A stretch of DNA of 64,000 nt from Amyelois transitella. Taxonomy: Eukaryota > Arthropoda > Insecta > Lepidoptera > Pyralidae. The stretch is from NCBI RefSeq assembly GCF_032362555.1, contig NC_083525.1, positions 605,501 to 669,500 of the forward strand, given 5' to 3'. Shown one piece after another: positions 10,239-21,147 of the stretch (positions are counted from its first letter, which is position 1; each line of letters opens with the position of its first letter). Position numbers and translations under genes: made by a program. A model generated the notes under the pieces. The model searched no databases and had not been told where the DNA came from. It saw nothing but the letters and a program-made list of their open reading frames with translations.

Positions 10239-10689
10239 AAAAAAACTGTTTTTTTTAACAGACTTCACAAAAAAGAGGCGATTTTCAATTTGGCCAGTAT
10301 TTTTAAAAGCCGTAAGTAATAAATATATCGCAAGTAAACAATGTTTTATTTCACAAGGACAGCCAAGGCCTATCTGCCTTACATATTAACGTTTTGATTA
10401 TTTTTTTCTTAAAATTATCATTAATGTTTTATAGTCACAAATTAAAACACCCATTTTTATTTGGAAAGCTCAATTTAAACAGTTATCTCAATTTAAACAG
10501 TTATTTAAGAAAATACCTACTGTTTTTACTTTCATTGTATGAATAGGATCGCGTGAAAAAATACCAACCTCTTTACATATGAGAAAGATAAAGATTTACA
10601 GGCGATAGGTAACTAATGATTTTGTGGTGTTTAAAAATTTAAGTTTGTATGAATTCTAATAAAATTTGTACGACACGACAGTTTCCCCC
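10239..10689. other. 3' flank of SDR1
   Basis: Contains the SDR1 poly(A) signal AATAAA at 10318-10323 and a short direct repeat, CTCAATTTAAACAGTTAT, at about 10469 and 10487. No gene is seen. Confidence 0.5.
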
Positions 10690-10895
10690 AGCGTTAGTTC
10701 AGCAGATATATATGAACCTATCTAACTTGGAAAAAGTGGACACTACCACCGACGGTTTTTAACGTGTTCAAACAACCGTGACACAAGTTTTTGTCCTGTT
10801 GCGCGAACGCATTTGAATGGAATGAAATAGGTTCATACAATAATCTGTCATATGACCATATATGGTAGTAGTCACGACTCACGGTCATAACTAAA
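10690..10895 (-). repeat. Unclassified dispersed repeat D, copy 1
   Basis: Shares, in opposite orientation, CATATATGG, TATTTCATTCCATT, TGCGTTTGCGCATCAGGACA-like and GTGGTCGTGTCCA-like blocks with 32345-32605. It is about 200 bp, with no coding frame. Confidence 0.5.
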
Positions 10896-11486
10896 ACTAA
10901 AACTTTTTTTTACTAAACATGTATGATAAATAAGAAATGTTGGGAGTTGGGATTCTCCTCTGACCGGGGGCCCCTTCCGGCTGGGGGCCCGTGGCATTTT
11001 GCCGACTTGCCACCCTGTAGTTACGCCACTGGCTGTGTGTATGTATTTGAATTACTTGCAGGTAACTAGATTATTAACAAATATAAAATTGCTAATTTTA
11101 AACGTTGGCGTTTGCATTATATTTATAAATACTACAGGCATGTACCTCTATTAAACGGGCACATAAATATTGTTCACGTTTTCCTCGTGGACCAACTGAT
11201 AATATGAACAACTAATTATACAATTACAGATTCACATAAATAATAGATTTCTATGTGAATGGGAGCAATGATTCGGCTCGACCGCCACCAAAGGGAAGAT
11301 CTTCCGCCAGGCTAATAGACTATGCTAACATAATATTTATTGGGTATGTATAACGTAGAGATGTCGCCAAAAATAAGATGAAACATTTCATGAAAAGTTA
11401 AGTCAGTTGTGGCCTTGCGCTCTCTTAGCTCGTCTAGGCGGTGACACTTCTGTGTCCCAGCTGTGCAGAGCATGTATAACATCTCA
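10896..11486. other. No gene seen
   Basis: AT-rich spacer with one G/C-rich patch at 10965-11030 (CCGGGGGCCCCTTCCGGC) of unknown nature. Confidence 0.35.
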
Positions 11487-11701
11487 TCCTACTAATATTA
11501 TAAATGCGAAAGTTTGTATGTCAGTATGGATATTTGTTACTCATCCACGCAAAAACTACTGAACCGATTACTATGAAATTTGGTATGTAGGTAGCTGAAG
11601 ACCGAGAATAACATATAGGCTTTTTATCCCTGAGTTCCCGCGGGATTGATTGTTATGTTATGATAAGGGTTCTACGCGGACGTAGTCGCGGGCGCTCTAG
11701 T
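11487..11701 (+). mobile_element. Helitron-like type A
   Basis: Starts TCCTACTAATATTATAAATG and ends ACGTAGTCGCGGGCGCTCTAGT. Confidence 0.7.
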
Positions 11702-11875
11702 AATAATTGTAAATAACTCAAGTTTGGATACAGACGAAAAATAAAACAAAGTCATAGTTTCAGCAAATATATTTCATAGAAACATAATTGCCGTCAAGTT
11801 ACGCTTAAAACATAACTGGGACAACGGCCGCATACGCCGCTGGCACTGAAACAAAAGAAAAATTATTTAAATATA

Positions 11876-12030
11876 GAATAGAATAAATTTATTTTCAAAA
11901 TTGGATACAAGGCATCACTTATTGACATCACATCGCTTCAATATGAAAATAAAAAAAATTATAACCACTACCGCTTCCAAAGCGCATGTGTAGAAGAAGC
12001 GGCAGAACAAACTACAATGCAGTTAACTTC
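11876..12030 (-). repeat. LINE 3' tail, variant X
   Basis: ACCGCTTCCAAAGCGCATGT and GAAGAAGCGGCAGAACAAAC match the copy at 3607. Confidence 0.6.
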
Positions 12031-12169
12031 AAAGAGTCCATGTAAAATGAAACATCTCAATGAATTCCTTTTCCACAGGAACTTCGGAATTCGAATCTCA
12101 ATTCCGTCAGTGACCATTTCTACTAAGTCTAAAAGAATCCCACAGTTAGAAATGATACATACAAACATA

Positions 12170-12450
12170 AATCATGCCTCCTTTCCAGAGGCCAGAGACT
12201 ACATCTTTCCACGATCCCTGCATACTTCTTTTGCTTCATCCACATTCATAACTCTCCTTATGCAAGCTCGTCAGTTTTGGGTACTTTGACCTGACCTTTT
12301 GCCAGTACTTCTCTGATTTGATCAAGGTATGTTCGTCTGGGCCTTCCCACTCCAACAGTCCCATTCACATTACCTTTGTATATTTGCATCAACCTACTTT
12401 CATACTTAACCATCTAAGCAATATCTTTTCCATTCCTGTTACAATATATT
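12170..12450 (-). repeat. RTE LINE 3' fragment
   Basis: Degenerate copy of the last part of the RTE frame and 3' end (CATACTTCTTTTGCTTCATCC; GGCCTTCCCACTCC). It lies just downstream of RpLP2 exon 3 in the same orientation. Confidence 0.7.
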
Positions 12451-12489
12451 TAACTATAAAATAAAGTGATACTCACTATAAAAAAGTAT

Positions 12490-14461
12490 TTAGTCAAAAA
12501 GACCAAAGCCCATGTCCTCGTCTTCTGATTCGGACTCTTCCTTCTTGGTCTCCTTCTCTTCTGCAAAATAAAAAACAATACAACATTACTAACATTGCTA
12601 CTGACAAATGTTTCAATTTATGCAATTGTAGTATACATCAGTCAACAAATATTTAGCTTCACGACATGTCAGTCGAAAGATGGTGATTATTTGAAATCAT
12701 CATAAAAAAATATATTCTATAGCTTTGCTTGAACTTATAGGACATATCAAATTATCAATGAGGGCGCTAGTTATGAATTTCATAATAAAGGTAGTATAGC
12801 TACTAAAAAGTAATTTCATAATGGGTACCAGTGCCATAATTCGACGGCGCAAAAAAGCGCCATCTACCGCGCAATTAAACCAAATTAAAACTCAATAAAA
12901 TAATGCTCAACCTCACTACCAGGCAATAAAACTTTAAATCCAAAAGCAAAATGTCTCCTGCTATCTCGCTCATAAAAGAAGACTGTTCAGTTCAGAGGTT
13001 CAAATGGTGCACTCCAAAAAAGTTAAATATTATTGTGCTAAACAAAAAAAATTATACTTCAGCGCAGGCAGTATAAACCAACATTATGCTGAGGTGGTGT
13101 CATTTCAGGCAACAGCTTTATTCTGGTGTTATTTGTTTTTCATTCAGTGTTTTTTTTAAAACAATAATTTCGATTTCGATAAATCCAAGTTGCCCATAAT
13201 ATTCTTTTTACATTATCTTACATCGGCATAAGTAATAAAAGTGGTAATAATGTATTTTATATTAAGCCGATTCAACAATAACGCGCTATTATCAAATTAT
13301 AAACAGACTTGTCTCAGAAGGTTCCGTTACACTACTTAACCTATATTTATTAAAGGTTAAACGCTATTATACCTTTCTTCTCGACGGCAGCAGCGGCGGC
13401 AGGCGCGGCGGCGGCGGCGGCGGGAGCGGCGCCTCCCACCGGCATCGACGACAGCTTCTCTCGGCCCGAGGCGATCAGCTCCTCAACACTCTTGCCATCC
13501 AACTCCGATATCACCTAGAATGAAGAGTTTTGTTCAATATTAGAGAATTGATCGTGCCGTGTGGTTCCCGGTACTTTAGATCAGGACCACTCATGTTTTC
13601 TTTCACATGGTAGGTTAATAAATTATACCCAACAGATTACACCGATTTTACCTCGATGTATGATTAAGACTTTTACGAGATCAAAACTAAACAATGTTAT
13701 ATTTCATAATAAACATCCAGAGAAAAATGCCGTAGCCGGAATTCGAACCCGGGACCCTCCGGTGACAGATAAGCGCATTACGGCTGCGCTACAGAGGCCG
13801 TTATATTATAAAAAACCCAGATCAAACTACTTAATTAAACGGCGTGTTTAAGCTATCATGCTTCTTATATGATGTGCATACCTTCTTAAGTTTCTCAGAG
13901 TCTGCTTCAATACCAACGGAGCTGAGAATCTTCTCGACGTCCGCAGCCCCTGGGGAAGCCTTCCCACCCAGCACAGCCAGTAAATATGCGGCCACGTAAC
14001 GCATTCTGAAAATGAAATTTACCATTAAATAAATAGCTTAAACACGATTAGTACGTTAACAGATAGGTCAAACCATTTGTTTTATTGACGATGCAGTATA
14101 GATAGGTAGGCAGCGCAAAAGATAGTTGCCACCATAATAACTTTTGAGGTTATAAAACATGAAGCTTATTGCATGGAAAATCAAGGACGGAATTATTGAA
14201 CTTACAGACAATTTATCACATATAAAATACGGAATACGATTCAAAATCTAAATGAGCAATACAATTACCATGAAACATGAATTGATTGTATGACACAAGC
14301 CTGGGACACATTTTAAACAGATTTTTATCCTTCTAAATCCGATTCAAATAAAACGTTACACGGAAAATACCTTTGGATAACAAAAACATATTAACTGCAT
14401 TAAAATAAAGAACCATTATTTTCATTAAAATCACTTACTTTTAAGTCGTAAAGACACGAAA
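12490..14461 (-). CDS. RpLP2: 60S acidic ribosomal protein P2, 111 aa, 3 coding exons
   Basis: Ribosomal stalk protein P2, which works as a P1/P2 dimer on P0 to recruit translational GTPases. Coding exons on the - strand are 14004-13882, 13514-13373 and 12560-12490, totalling 336 nt in consistent phase (0, then 1). The N-terminus [14 protein letters not shown], the middle [11 protein letters not shown], an Ala/Pro-rich hinge and the C-terminus [16 protein letters not shown] are diagnostic; the last is the conserved GTPase-contacting tail. Splice signals are AAG/GTATGC, CTAG/GTG, AAAG/GTATAA and GCAG/AAG. An acceptor TTTTCAG at 14006-14007 just before the ATG and a donor GTAAGT at 14433-14438 define a 5' UTR intron. 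The first exon is pyrimidine-rich (CTTTACGACTT), as expected of 5'-TOP mRNAs. The 13515-13881 intron carries an S1 head and a tRNA-SINE. Length equals the family norm. Confidence 0.95.
13554..13805. repeat. S1 head (+) and S2 tRNA-SINE (-) in an RpLP2 intron
   Basis: GTGCCGTGTGGTTCCCGG at 13554 is an isolated S1 head. From about 13635 to 13805 an S2 copy on the - strand shows the B box within CGGGTTCGAATTCCGGC. Confidence 0.65.
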
Positions 14462-15250
14462 CGTGTTGTGCCGAAATGAAAACGTTCTACTTGAACAAAC
14501 TGTCAAGCGAAAGAGTCAAAGAATTTTTGGGTTCGGCCACCGCCGGTTCGAACTATTGCCAACTGAAACCAAAGAAAATGCGCTACTTAACTTAGACCTA
14601 AAGTCGGTTAAAAAAGCGCCACACTACCAAAATCGGTTCTTAAAACTTTTTAACTACTTATAGGTACCTAAAATTATTACGTTTATTTCTATACAATTTT
14701 TTATTGTTTCGTTTTTTTAAGCTTTCAAATACTAGCAGCATGTCGTCGACAATATTCCTATCAAGTTATAACAAAAAACTAAAACTTTAGGTCGAACAAA
14801 AACACACAACTTAAAAATGTAAAGTAGTTTTCGTACAAATGGAATTAGCTAAACAATATGTAGGTATTTAAAATTTAAAATTATAAATAAAAACTAAATA
14901 TAATAATTTAACTATACTAAATAATAAAATTACTCCATTAAAATGAAGTTAAATTCATAAACTAAAAACCATTTCTTTATATTTGGGTCCCGTAGACGGA
15001 ATGTCAATGTCAAGCAGGCAGCATTTCCGCGCTGTATTGCATACGCTGCATAAGTAAGCTTCGCGCGCGAGGTTTCTTCTTGATCTACCTACCTTTCTAC
15101 CATCTAAGGTTTTTATTTTTTAACCTCAGATTACCCTAAAAACTGGTTGTATATTATTTTCATGTATATTATGAGTATATGAGATTACTAGGAATAGGTG
15201 CCAGAAGGTCAACTAAGAATTATGGGCGTAGACACAACTGAATAAGAGCT
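14462..15250. other. Upstream flank of RpLP2; no gene seen
   Basis: AT-rich, apparently unique; should contain the RpLP2 promoter next to 14461. No TATA element is evident, as is common for ribosomal protein genes. Confidence 0.4.
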
Positions 15251-15392
15251 AAATTATTCAAGACAGGTTGCTAGACTATCGCCTACAAAAAGAAGAATAT
15301 AAGAAAGAAAAAGTTTTTAAGCCATTCATGGGAAAGAAATGGATTGGTCCCATACTTTTTTTTTATTGGTGCCGGGAACCACACAAGTGCAT
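15250..15392 (-). repeat. S1 5' part
   Basis: GGTTGCTAGACTATCGCCTA to GTGCCGGGAACCACACA; tail missing. Confidence 0.65.
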
Positions 15393-16074
15393 GTATATTT
15401 ACGTGATTAGTGTTTAGCATTTGCTTTTTCTCTCTATGTGCTCTTTCTAAGGTGGCTAAATGCGGTGCTGACTGCACTTGTCTTTTATTAATCACTGAGA
15501 TAGATAATTGCGTAAATGGTCGTCCTTCTCCTTGTGAGAAAAATACGTTCAAATCACAGTAATGTTTTTAAATCTGTAGTTTGAATTGAGATTTCCTCCT
15601 TTTTTGAAATCGGTTAAAGACGGGCCCTACCTTAGGCGCTAGCTAAGCTTCGAACTTTGGGATCTGAGGTGGCAAAAAGCAGCGTGACTTAATGCATAAA
15701 GCGGTAGGTTAGCAACACTGGCTCCGAGTCCTGTTCTCGAGTCCTGCCACTGTCAGTTACTGACGTACATATCTGACGTTTTCGTTTGACATTGACAGCT
15801 CATGTGACATTAACGATCAAGGCGCGGGAAAATTAAATTATCTATATCTATGTAGGTAGGTACTTAGATGTAGTTGGTAGGTAAGTACTTATTAACGCAA
15901 CATGACGCTTTTGGATTGAACCCGATTGTAAAACCAATGAAAGACATACTTAATACTTTAATTTTATTTATTTACATAGGTAGTTTACCCACGTTGGTGA
16001 TGTAAGTACCTCTTTGATCTTTCCTTCCCACAGATTACATACAACACAGCATTGCACTTCGTTCTTCGTTTTTC

Positions 16075-16190
16075 TATGTAGTATAGTTGATACATTTATT
16101 TAAACTAAGTTTTTATTATGAAATTATCATTGAGTTAGTACTAAACATATGTCTCGAATTTACTTCGAGACCAAGTGTGTAATTTCTCAA
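16075..16190 (+). repeat. S2 tRNA-SINE 3' part, diverged
   Basis: TTTTTATTATGAAATTATCA, TTGAGTTAGTA and CTTCGAGACCAAGTGTGTAA match the 3' portion of S2. Confidence 0.45.
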
Positions 16191-16204
16191 AAAATAAATG
16201 GTTG

Positions 16205-16435
16205 AACCCGTGTCATTCCCGACACTTTGAAATAGATCCACTTCCACTCTTTCTATTGATGTCGTAAAAAGCAACTAAGGGACATGCTAATAAACTTAGG
16301 ATTCTACTTTTAGGCGATGGGCTAGCAACCTGTCACTATTTGAATCTCAATTGTGTCATTAAGCCTAACAGCTAAACGTGGCCTATCAGTCTTTTCAAGA
16401 CTGTCCGCTCTGTCTACACCCGTAAATTTATCTGC
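16205..16435 (+). repeat. S1 element, diverged
   Basis: CCCGTGTCATTCCCGACAC head through CTGTCTACACCCG; the ATGT tail is absent. Confidence 0.65.
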
Positions 16436-16470
16436 GAATCATGATTCCATAATGAAATTAAATAGATGCC

Positions 16471-16565
16471 TAGATAGATAAAAATCTTTATTGCACCATA
16501 AGAGTAAAACATAGGTACAAAACAGATAGAGATGTTACAAAGGCGGACTTATCGAATATAGAAGA
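16471..16565 (-). repeat. CR1/Jockey-type LINE 3' tail
   Basis: ATCTTTATTGCACCATAAGAG and ACAAAGGCGGACTTATCG; further tails of this group lie at 19487, 50228 and 59600. Confidence 0.65.
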
Positions 16566-16605
16566 GTACAATTAAAATCACATTTATTTAACACAAAAAA
16601 ACAAT

Positions 16606-17385
16606 TTACTCAATGTTAGGCTTCGCCTTTGTTCCCAATAAAGCACCGTTGTCATTAACGAAATCCGAACCACTGATACCCCTTGCCTTGTCACTGGCTA
16701 AATACAGGATCAATTCCCCTATCTCCTCGGGATCCGACACACGGTCCAGAATCATAATCTTTGCGATATCATCCCAAGAAACACTAGGCGACATTCCAGA
16801 ATTTTCTAAGATATCCGTTCTAACTGGTCCTGGACTTACAGAGTTCACTCTGACTCCAAACGGCGCCAGTTCCAAAGCGGCGCCCCTTGTGAAATGATCC
16901 AAGGCGGCTTTGCTCACCATATATGGTAAGTGATTGATCATTGATGGCTTCTTCCCTTCGATGCTTGAAACGTTAACGATATTACCTTTTGTTTTGATCA
17001 AGTAAGGTGCAGCAAGAATTGTGAGTTTGATGACAGCTCGCACGTTAACTTTCATGGTCTCGTCGTAGCCTTCGACGAGGTTCCCATTGAGAACACTCCC
17101 GCGGACGACTATTCCAGCGTTATTGACAAGGATATCCAATTTCCCGTATTTTTTTACTGTCTCATTGATGATTCGTTCGACATCGCTGTCATTGCCAACG
17201 TCCGCTTTAACGACGAGAGGTGAAGTACCTCCTTGGTTGCATTTCTCAGCGACATTCTTCAGTTTACTCTCATTTCTTCCCACTAGTACGACGTTCGCGC
17301 CACTGTGACTAAACAGTATTCCTGTACTAGCTCCGATACCTGAGCTAGCCCCTGTAACGATCACCACTTTGCCGGCAAAACTCAT
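16606..17385 (-). CDS. SDR2: classical SDR, 259 aa (group B)
   Basis: Intronless classical SDR. TGASSGIG is at residues 11-18, Arg37 (GRN) at the end of beta-2 points to NADP(H), NNAG is at 88-91, and the catalytic residues are Asn114, Ser141, Tyr155 and Lys159 (YMVSK). The C-terminus GALLGTKAKPNIE is shared with SDR3 but is longer than in SDR4. A poly(A) signal on the coding strand (TTTATT on +) lies at 16583-16588, about 20 bp past the stop. The ATG gives the usual MSFAGKVVIVTG start. It is the closest relative of SDR3 and SDR4 in the window. The substrate cannot be deduced. Confidence 0.93.
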   Translation of the reverse strand: MSFAGKVVIVTGASSGIGASTGILFSHSGANVVLVGRNESKLKNVAEKCNQGGTSPLVVKADVGNDSDVERIINETVKKYGKLDILVNNAGIVVRGSVLNGNLVEGYDETMKVNVRAVIKLTILAAPYLIKTKGNIVNVSSIEGKKPSMINHLPYMVSKAALDHFTRGAALELAPFGVRVNSVSPGPVRTDILENSGMSPSVSWDDIAKIMILDRVSDPEEIGELILYLASDKARGISGSDFVNDNGALLGTKAKPNIE

Positions 17386-17827
17386 TATTTTTGTGTGGAG
17401 CGAAGTGTTGACGGTCCAACTACAGAATGTTATTGTTACTGGTTTAGCGTTTTCATAATAAATACCTACGAACGTAGATTAGATGTGTAATTATTAAATT
17501 AGTGCTTCACCGAAATTGGTTTTCCAGTCAAGTTTAAATAATATTTTTTTTTAAGTTTTAAATTTAGAATTGTTTTCTTTTTTTTTTGCTTTAGTTAATT
17601 ATTCCGTGTGCTCATATAAGTAGATAGTTGGTACACTTTTAAAGAATAGAGAATTTTTTAAAATTTGTTTTCCAGTTGCAACCGAAACCGGATTGAGCCG
17701 GTCTCAGTTTCGGTCGAAACCAAAAAGTTACACTTCTTACATATGAAAACATTTTTCTACTGGTTTCTTTTTTACTAAAATGGTATCGTACATTAAATTT
17801 CAAAAAAGTATTGTTATAAGTAGTAGT

Positions 17828-18088
17828 AGTGCCGTGTGGTTTCCGACATAAATATAAAAAAGAATAGGGCCACTCCATTTCTTTCCCGTGGATGTCGTCA
17901 GAGGCGACTAAGGGATAGGCTTATAAACTTGGGATACTTCATTTAGGCGATGGGCTAGCAACCTGTCACTATTTGAATCTCAATTCTATCATTAAGCCAA
18001 ACAGCTGAACGTGGCCTTTCAGTTTTTCAAGACTGTTGGCTCTGTCTACTCCGCATGGGATATAAACGTGACTATATGTGTGTACTCG
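17828..18088 (+). repeat. S1 element, near complete
   Basis: GTGCCGTGTGGTTTCCGAC head, GTGGATGTCGTCAGAGGCG body, GATATAAACGTGACTATATG tail. Confidence 0.75.
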
Positions 18089-18354
18089 TATGTAGTAATA
18101 GCTGAGGTGATGAATGCATGAAGTACCAAAACCAAGGAGTTAAAGACCAAAACCGAATATTAGGTCGATCACTATGATGACTAAGGATTTTATTTCAATT
18201 GGATAAGTATAGTATATTTAGTCAACAATCAATGATAAAATCATGTGACTCTATATTTTTTGACATTCATGTAATTTGCGCGAAGGTTTTCATTCATTAA
18301 CTGGGTGACCGAGGGGTGCTCGGTGGATGTCAGAAAAAGCATAAAATGTTTTTA

Positions 18355-18420
18355 AATCTATTGGCTCTGTCTACCCAGGAAAGGGATAAAGACGTGATTA
18401 TATGTATGTATAATATGTAT
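18355..18420 (+). repeat. S1 tail fragment
   Basis: ATTGGCTCTGTCTACCCAGG to GACGTGATTATATGTATGT. Confidence 0.6.
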
Positions 18421-18510
18421 GAAGCACTTATCGTTTAAGTTTTGTCCTTTGATTACTTGTTTCAGTATTAGTTTACGTTTTTTTTTATTTTGACTCTTAT
18501 TTTACACTTA

Positions 18511-18692
18511 TCATTCCCGCGGGGACTTCAGGATAAAAAGCCTTATGTTATTCTGGGTCTTCAGCTACCTACATACCAAATTTCATCGTAATCGGTTCAG
18601 TAGTTTTTTCGTGAAAGAGTAACAAACATCCATACTGACATACTCGTACTCACAAACTTTCGCATTTATAATATTTGTGTGATAGTAGGATT
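18511..18692 (-). mobile_element. Helitron-like type A, 3'-truncated
   Basis: Reverse copy with GGGTCTTCAGCTACCTACAT and ACAAACTTTCGCATTTATAA; the terminal hairpin is lost. Confidence 0.6.
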
Positions 18693-18867
18693 TATTCCAT
18701 AGGGGAAAACTTAACATAGCGAATTATACTTATTTGTTTGATGTGAATTGCTATCAAAGGTGAATTGTTTGTCAACTTCGCTACGAGTACCATCAACAAA
18801 ACAATTATTATATATTTATCCTTGTGTATTTTTTTCCTCTGTTCAACTAGGTATGATATTATTTATT

Positions 18868-19345
18868 AAAAACATACACACATACAATTCAAATTAAAAT
18901 AATTTATTCATTATTATGGGATATTTCATATCATTTAATAATTGTTATATATTTTGGTTTCACAACATTGGTTATATATATATATATATATGTAGTCACG
19001 TCTATATCCCTTGCGGGATAGACAAAGCCAATAGTCTTGAAAAGACTGAAAAGTCACGTTGAGTATGGCTTTATGATGAAATTAAGATTCAAATAGTGAC
19101 CGGTTGCTGGCCCATCGCCTACGTACCTATGTATATAAAAAACGATTGCACAATTCAAATTCAAAATTTTTATTCATTATTATAGGATACTTCATATACA
19201 TCACTTAGGTAATAAATAATTGTCAAATCTTTTGGTTTTACTGCATTGGTTGACATCAAATAAATTGCTTAAAACTAAGTTTACTGACGCTTCCAAGGCG
19301 TCAGTGCAGAAGAAGCGGTAACAAACTGCACTGCAGCATTTTTTC
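18868..19345 (-). repeat. LINE 3' tails, variant Y, with an S1 fragment between
   Basis: Two reverse tails (about 18868-18960 and 19148-19345; GGATACTTCATA, CGCTTCCAAGGCGTCAGTGC, AACTGCACTGCAGCATTTTT) flank an S1 3' fragment at 18992-19125 that sits next to a (TA)n run at 18976-18992. Confidence 0.6.
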
Positions 19346-19486
19346 TCAATATTAATGTTAAGGTACCTAAGTAACTCTAAATTTAATCTTATATACCTAC
19401 TTCGTAATATCGAAACTTATCAAAATAAAAGATAATTTTATAAAACAAGTCGAGTCTTGTTTGCTTTTGGGATTTCACAACATTAG

Positions 19487-19625
19487 ATAGATAGATAAAA
19501 CTCTTTATTGCACCATAAGAGCAAATAACAGCACAAAACAGAGATACACAGAATAACAGTACAAAGGCGGACTTATCGCTAATACAATCTCTTCCAGTCG
19601 ACCTTTGGGTGGAAGGAAATCAAAC
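19487..19625 (-). repeat. CR1/Jockey-type LINE 3' tail
   Basis: CTCTTTATTGCACCATAAGAG, CAAAGGCGGACTTATCGCTA and CTCTTCCAGTCGACCTTTGG. Confidence 0.65.
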
Positions 19626-19627
19626 AT

Positions 19628-19780
19628 GTGCCGTGTGGTTCCCGGCACTAATACATGTATGTCGTAAAAGGCAACTAAGAGATAGGCTTATAAACTTCTT
19701 TTTTTACAGGCAATGGCTTTATGATAGAATAGATGAGCTTTCAACGGGGTACACAAAGCTTACAGTCTTGAAATTATATA
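19628..19780 (+). repeat. S1 element with internal deletions
   Basis: Intact head GTGCCGTGTGGTTCCCGGC followed by a shortened body. Confidence 0.6.
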
Positions 19781-20159
19781 TATTTAACTAGGTGTTGCCC
19801 GCGACTTCATACGCGTTGAAGAGTCTATGATAGTTCTTCTACGTCGTATGCTGCCATAATATTATATTTTTGTACGAAATTTTATTTGGCGTACTGTTTT
19901 TTTTATTCAATGCACAAAACACACAATTAAATTCTATTCAGACCTCTGTTATTGTTTAATACTCGTACATAAAGAAATTAAGTTTTCCGATGATTATAGG
20001 GTCATTAAGTTTTGATTTGTAGATATTTCAGTTAGAGAATATAAATTGTTATAACCACATCATAACGTTTATTCAAAAATTTGAACCTAACAAATAATTT
20101 AGTTACATAGTCCATTCAATTCTACAGTTTGTAAGTAAAATATACGTAATTGTTCCTTC

Positions 20160-20369
20160 GTAGTTCAACATATCAAATCGGAGACGAAGAATCTGGCAAA
20201 AGGTCTGGTCAAGAGTACCCGAAGCCGACGAGCTTGTATGAAGAGATATATAAATGTTGATAAAGCGAAAGAAGTGTGCAGGGATCGTGGAAAGTGGAAA
20301 GATGAGGTCTCTGCCTACCCCTCCGGGAAAGAGGCGTTATTTATGTACTTATGTGTGTAGTTCAACATA
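20160..20369 (+). repeat. RTE 3' fragment with 13-bp target duplication
   Basis: GTAGTTCAACATA occurs at 20160-20172 and 20357-20369. Between them lie 184 bp of RTE 3' sequence (CAAGAGTACCCGAAGCCG; GCAGGGATCGTGGAAAGTGG; CTACCCCTCCGGGAAAGAGG). The right duplication ends one base from the SDR3 stop codon. Confidence 0.85.
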
Positions 20370-20370
20370 G

Positions 20371-21147
20371 TTAATTAATATTCGGCTTTGCCTTAGTGCC
20401 TAAAAGAGCACCGTTGTCACAAACGAAATCCGATCCTGTAATACCATTGGCTGTTCCACTCGCTAAATAAAGAATCAATTCAGCTGTCTCCTCAGGTTCT
20501 GAGACTCTGTCTAAAATCATATTCATTGCAATATCATCCCACGAAAGACCAGAGATGCTAGAATTTTCAAGGATATCTGTTCTCACTGGCCCTGGACTGA
20601 CAGAATTGACTCTGACTCCAAAAGTAGCTAATTCCAAAGCCGCTCCTCTTGTAAAATTGTCCAGAGCAGCTTTGCTGACATTGTTGGCTAAATAATTGAC
20701 CATAGATGACTTCTTTCCCTCGACGCTTGAAACATTCACAATGTTACCATTAGTTTTGATAAGATAAGGTGCGGCAAGAGTTGTGAGTTTGATAACAGCT
20801 CGCAAATTGATTTTCATCGTTTCATCGTAGACCTGAAGAAGGTCTCCACTGAGAATACTTCCCCGGACGAATATTCCAGCGTTGTTGACGAGGCTGTCCA
20901 ATTTTCCGTATTTCTTGATTGTCGTATCGATGATGCGTTCAGCATCGCTGTCTTTGCCGATATCCGCCTGAACAACGAGAGGGGGAATTCCCCTTTGGGT
21001 GCATTTCTCAGCAACTTTCTTCAGTTTACTCTCATTTCTTCCTACGAGCACCACGTCAGCTCCTCTGTGGCTGAACAGCACTCCTGTACTGGCCCCTATA
21101 CCGGAGCTAGCTCCAGTCACAATCACCACTTTGCCAGAAAAACTCAT
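20371..21147 (-). CDS. SDR3: SDR with catalytic Tyr replaced by Asn, 258 aa (group B)
   Basis: An open, full-length classical SDR frame: TGASSGIG at residues 11-18, Arg37 at beta-2, NNAG at 88-91, Asn114, Ser141 and Lys159 all present. The general acid/base Tyr155 is Asn (NNVSK instead of YMVSK); the codon is at 20683-20685 and TAC to AAC is one base change. Other usually constant spots also differ: ALDNF for ALDHF, SGTANG for SDKAKG, LDSLV for LDILV. Expected outcome is loss of normal oxidoreductase activity. It may be a pseudoenzyme that still binds NADP(H) or a gene at the start of decay. A Tyr152 three residues upstream is unlikely to substitute. TTCAGTCACTCC about 36 bp before the ATG fits an arthropod initiator. 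An RTE fragment with target duplication lies directly after the stop. Confidence 0.9.
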   Translation of the reverse strand: MSFSGKVVIVTGASSGIGASTGVLFSHRGADVVLVGRNESKLKKVAEKCTQRGIPPLVVQADIGKDSDAERIIDTTIKKYGKLDSLVNNAGIFVRGSILSGDLLQVYDETMKINLRAVIKLTTLAAPYLIKTNGNIVNVSSVEGKKSSMVNYLANNVSKAALDNFTRGAALELATFGVRVNSVSPGPVRTDILENSSISGLSWDDIAMNMILDRVSEPEETAELILYLASGTANGITGSDFVCDNGALLGTKAKPNIN

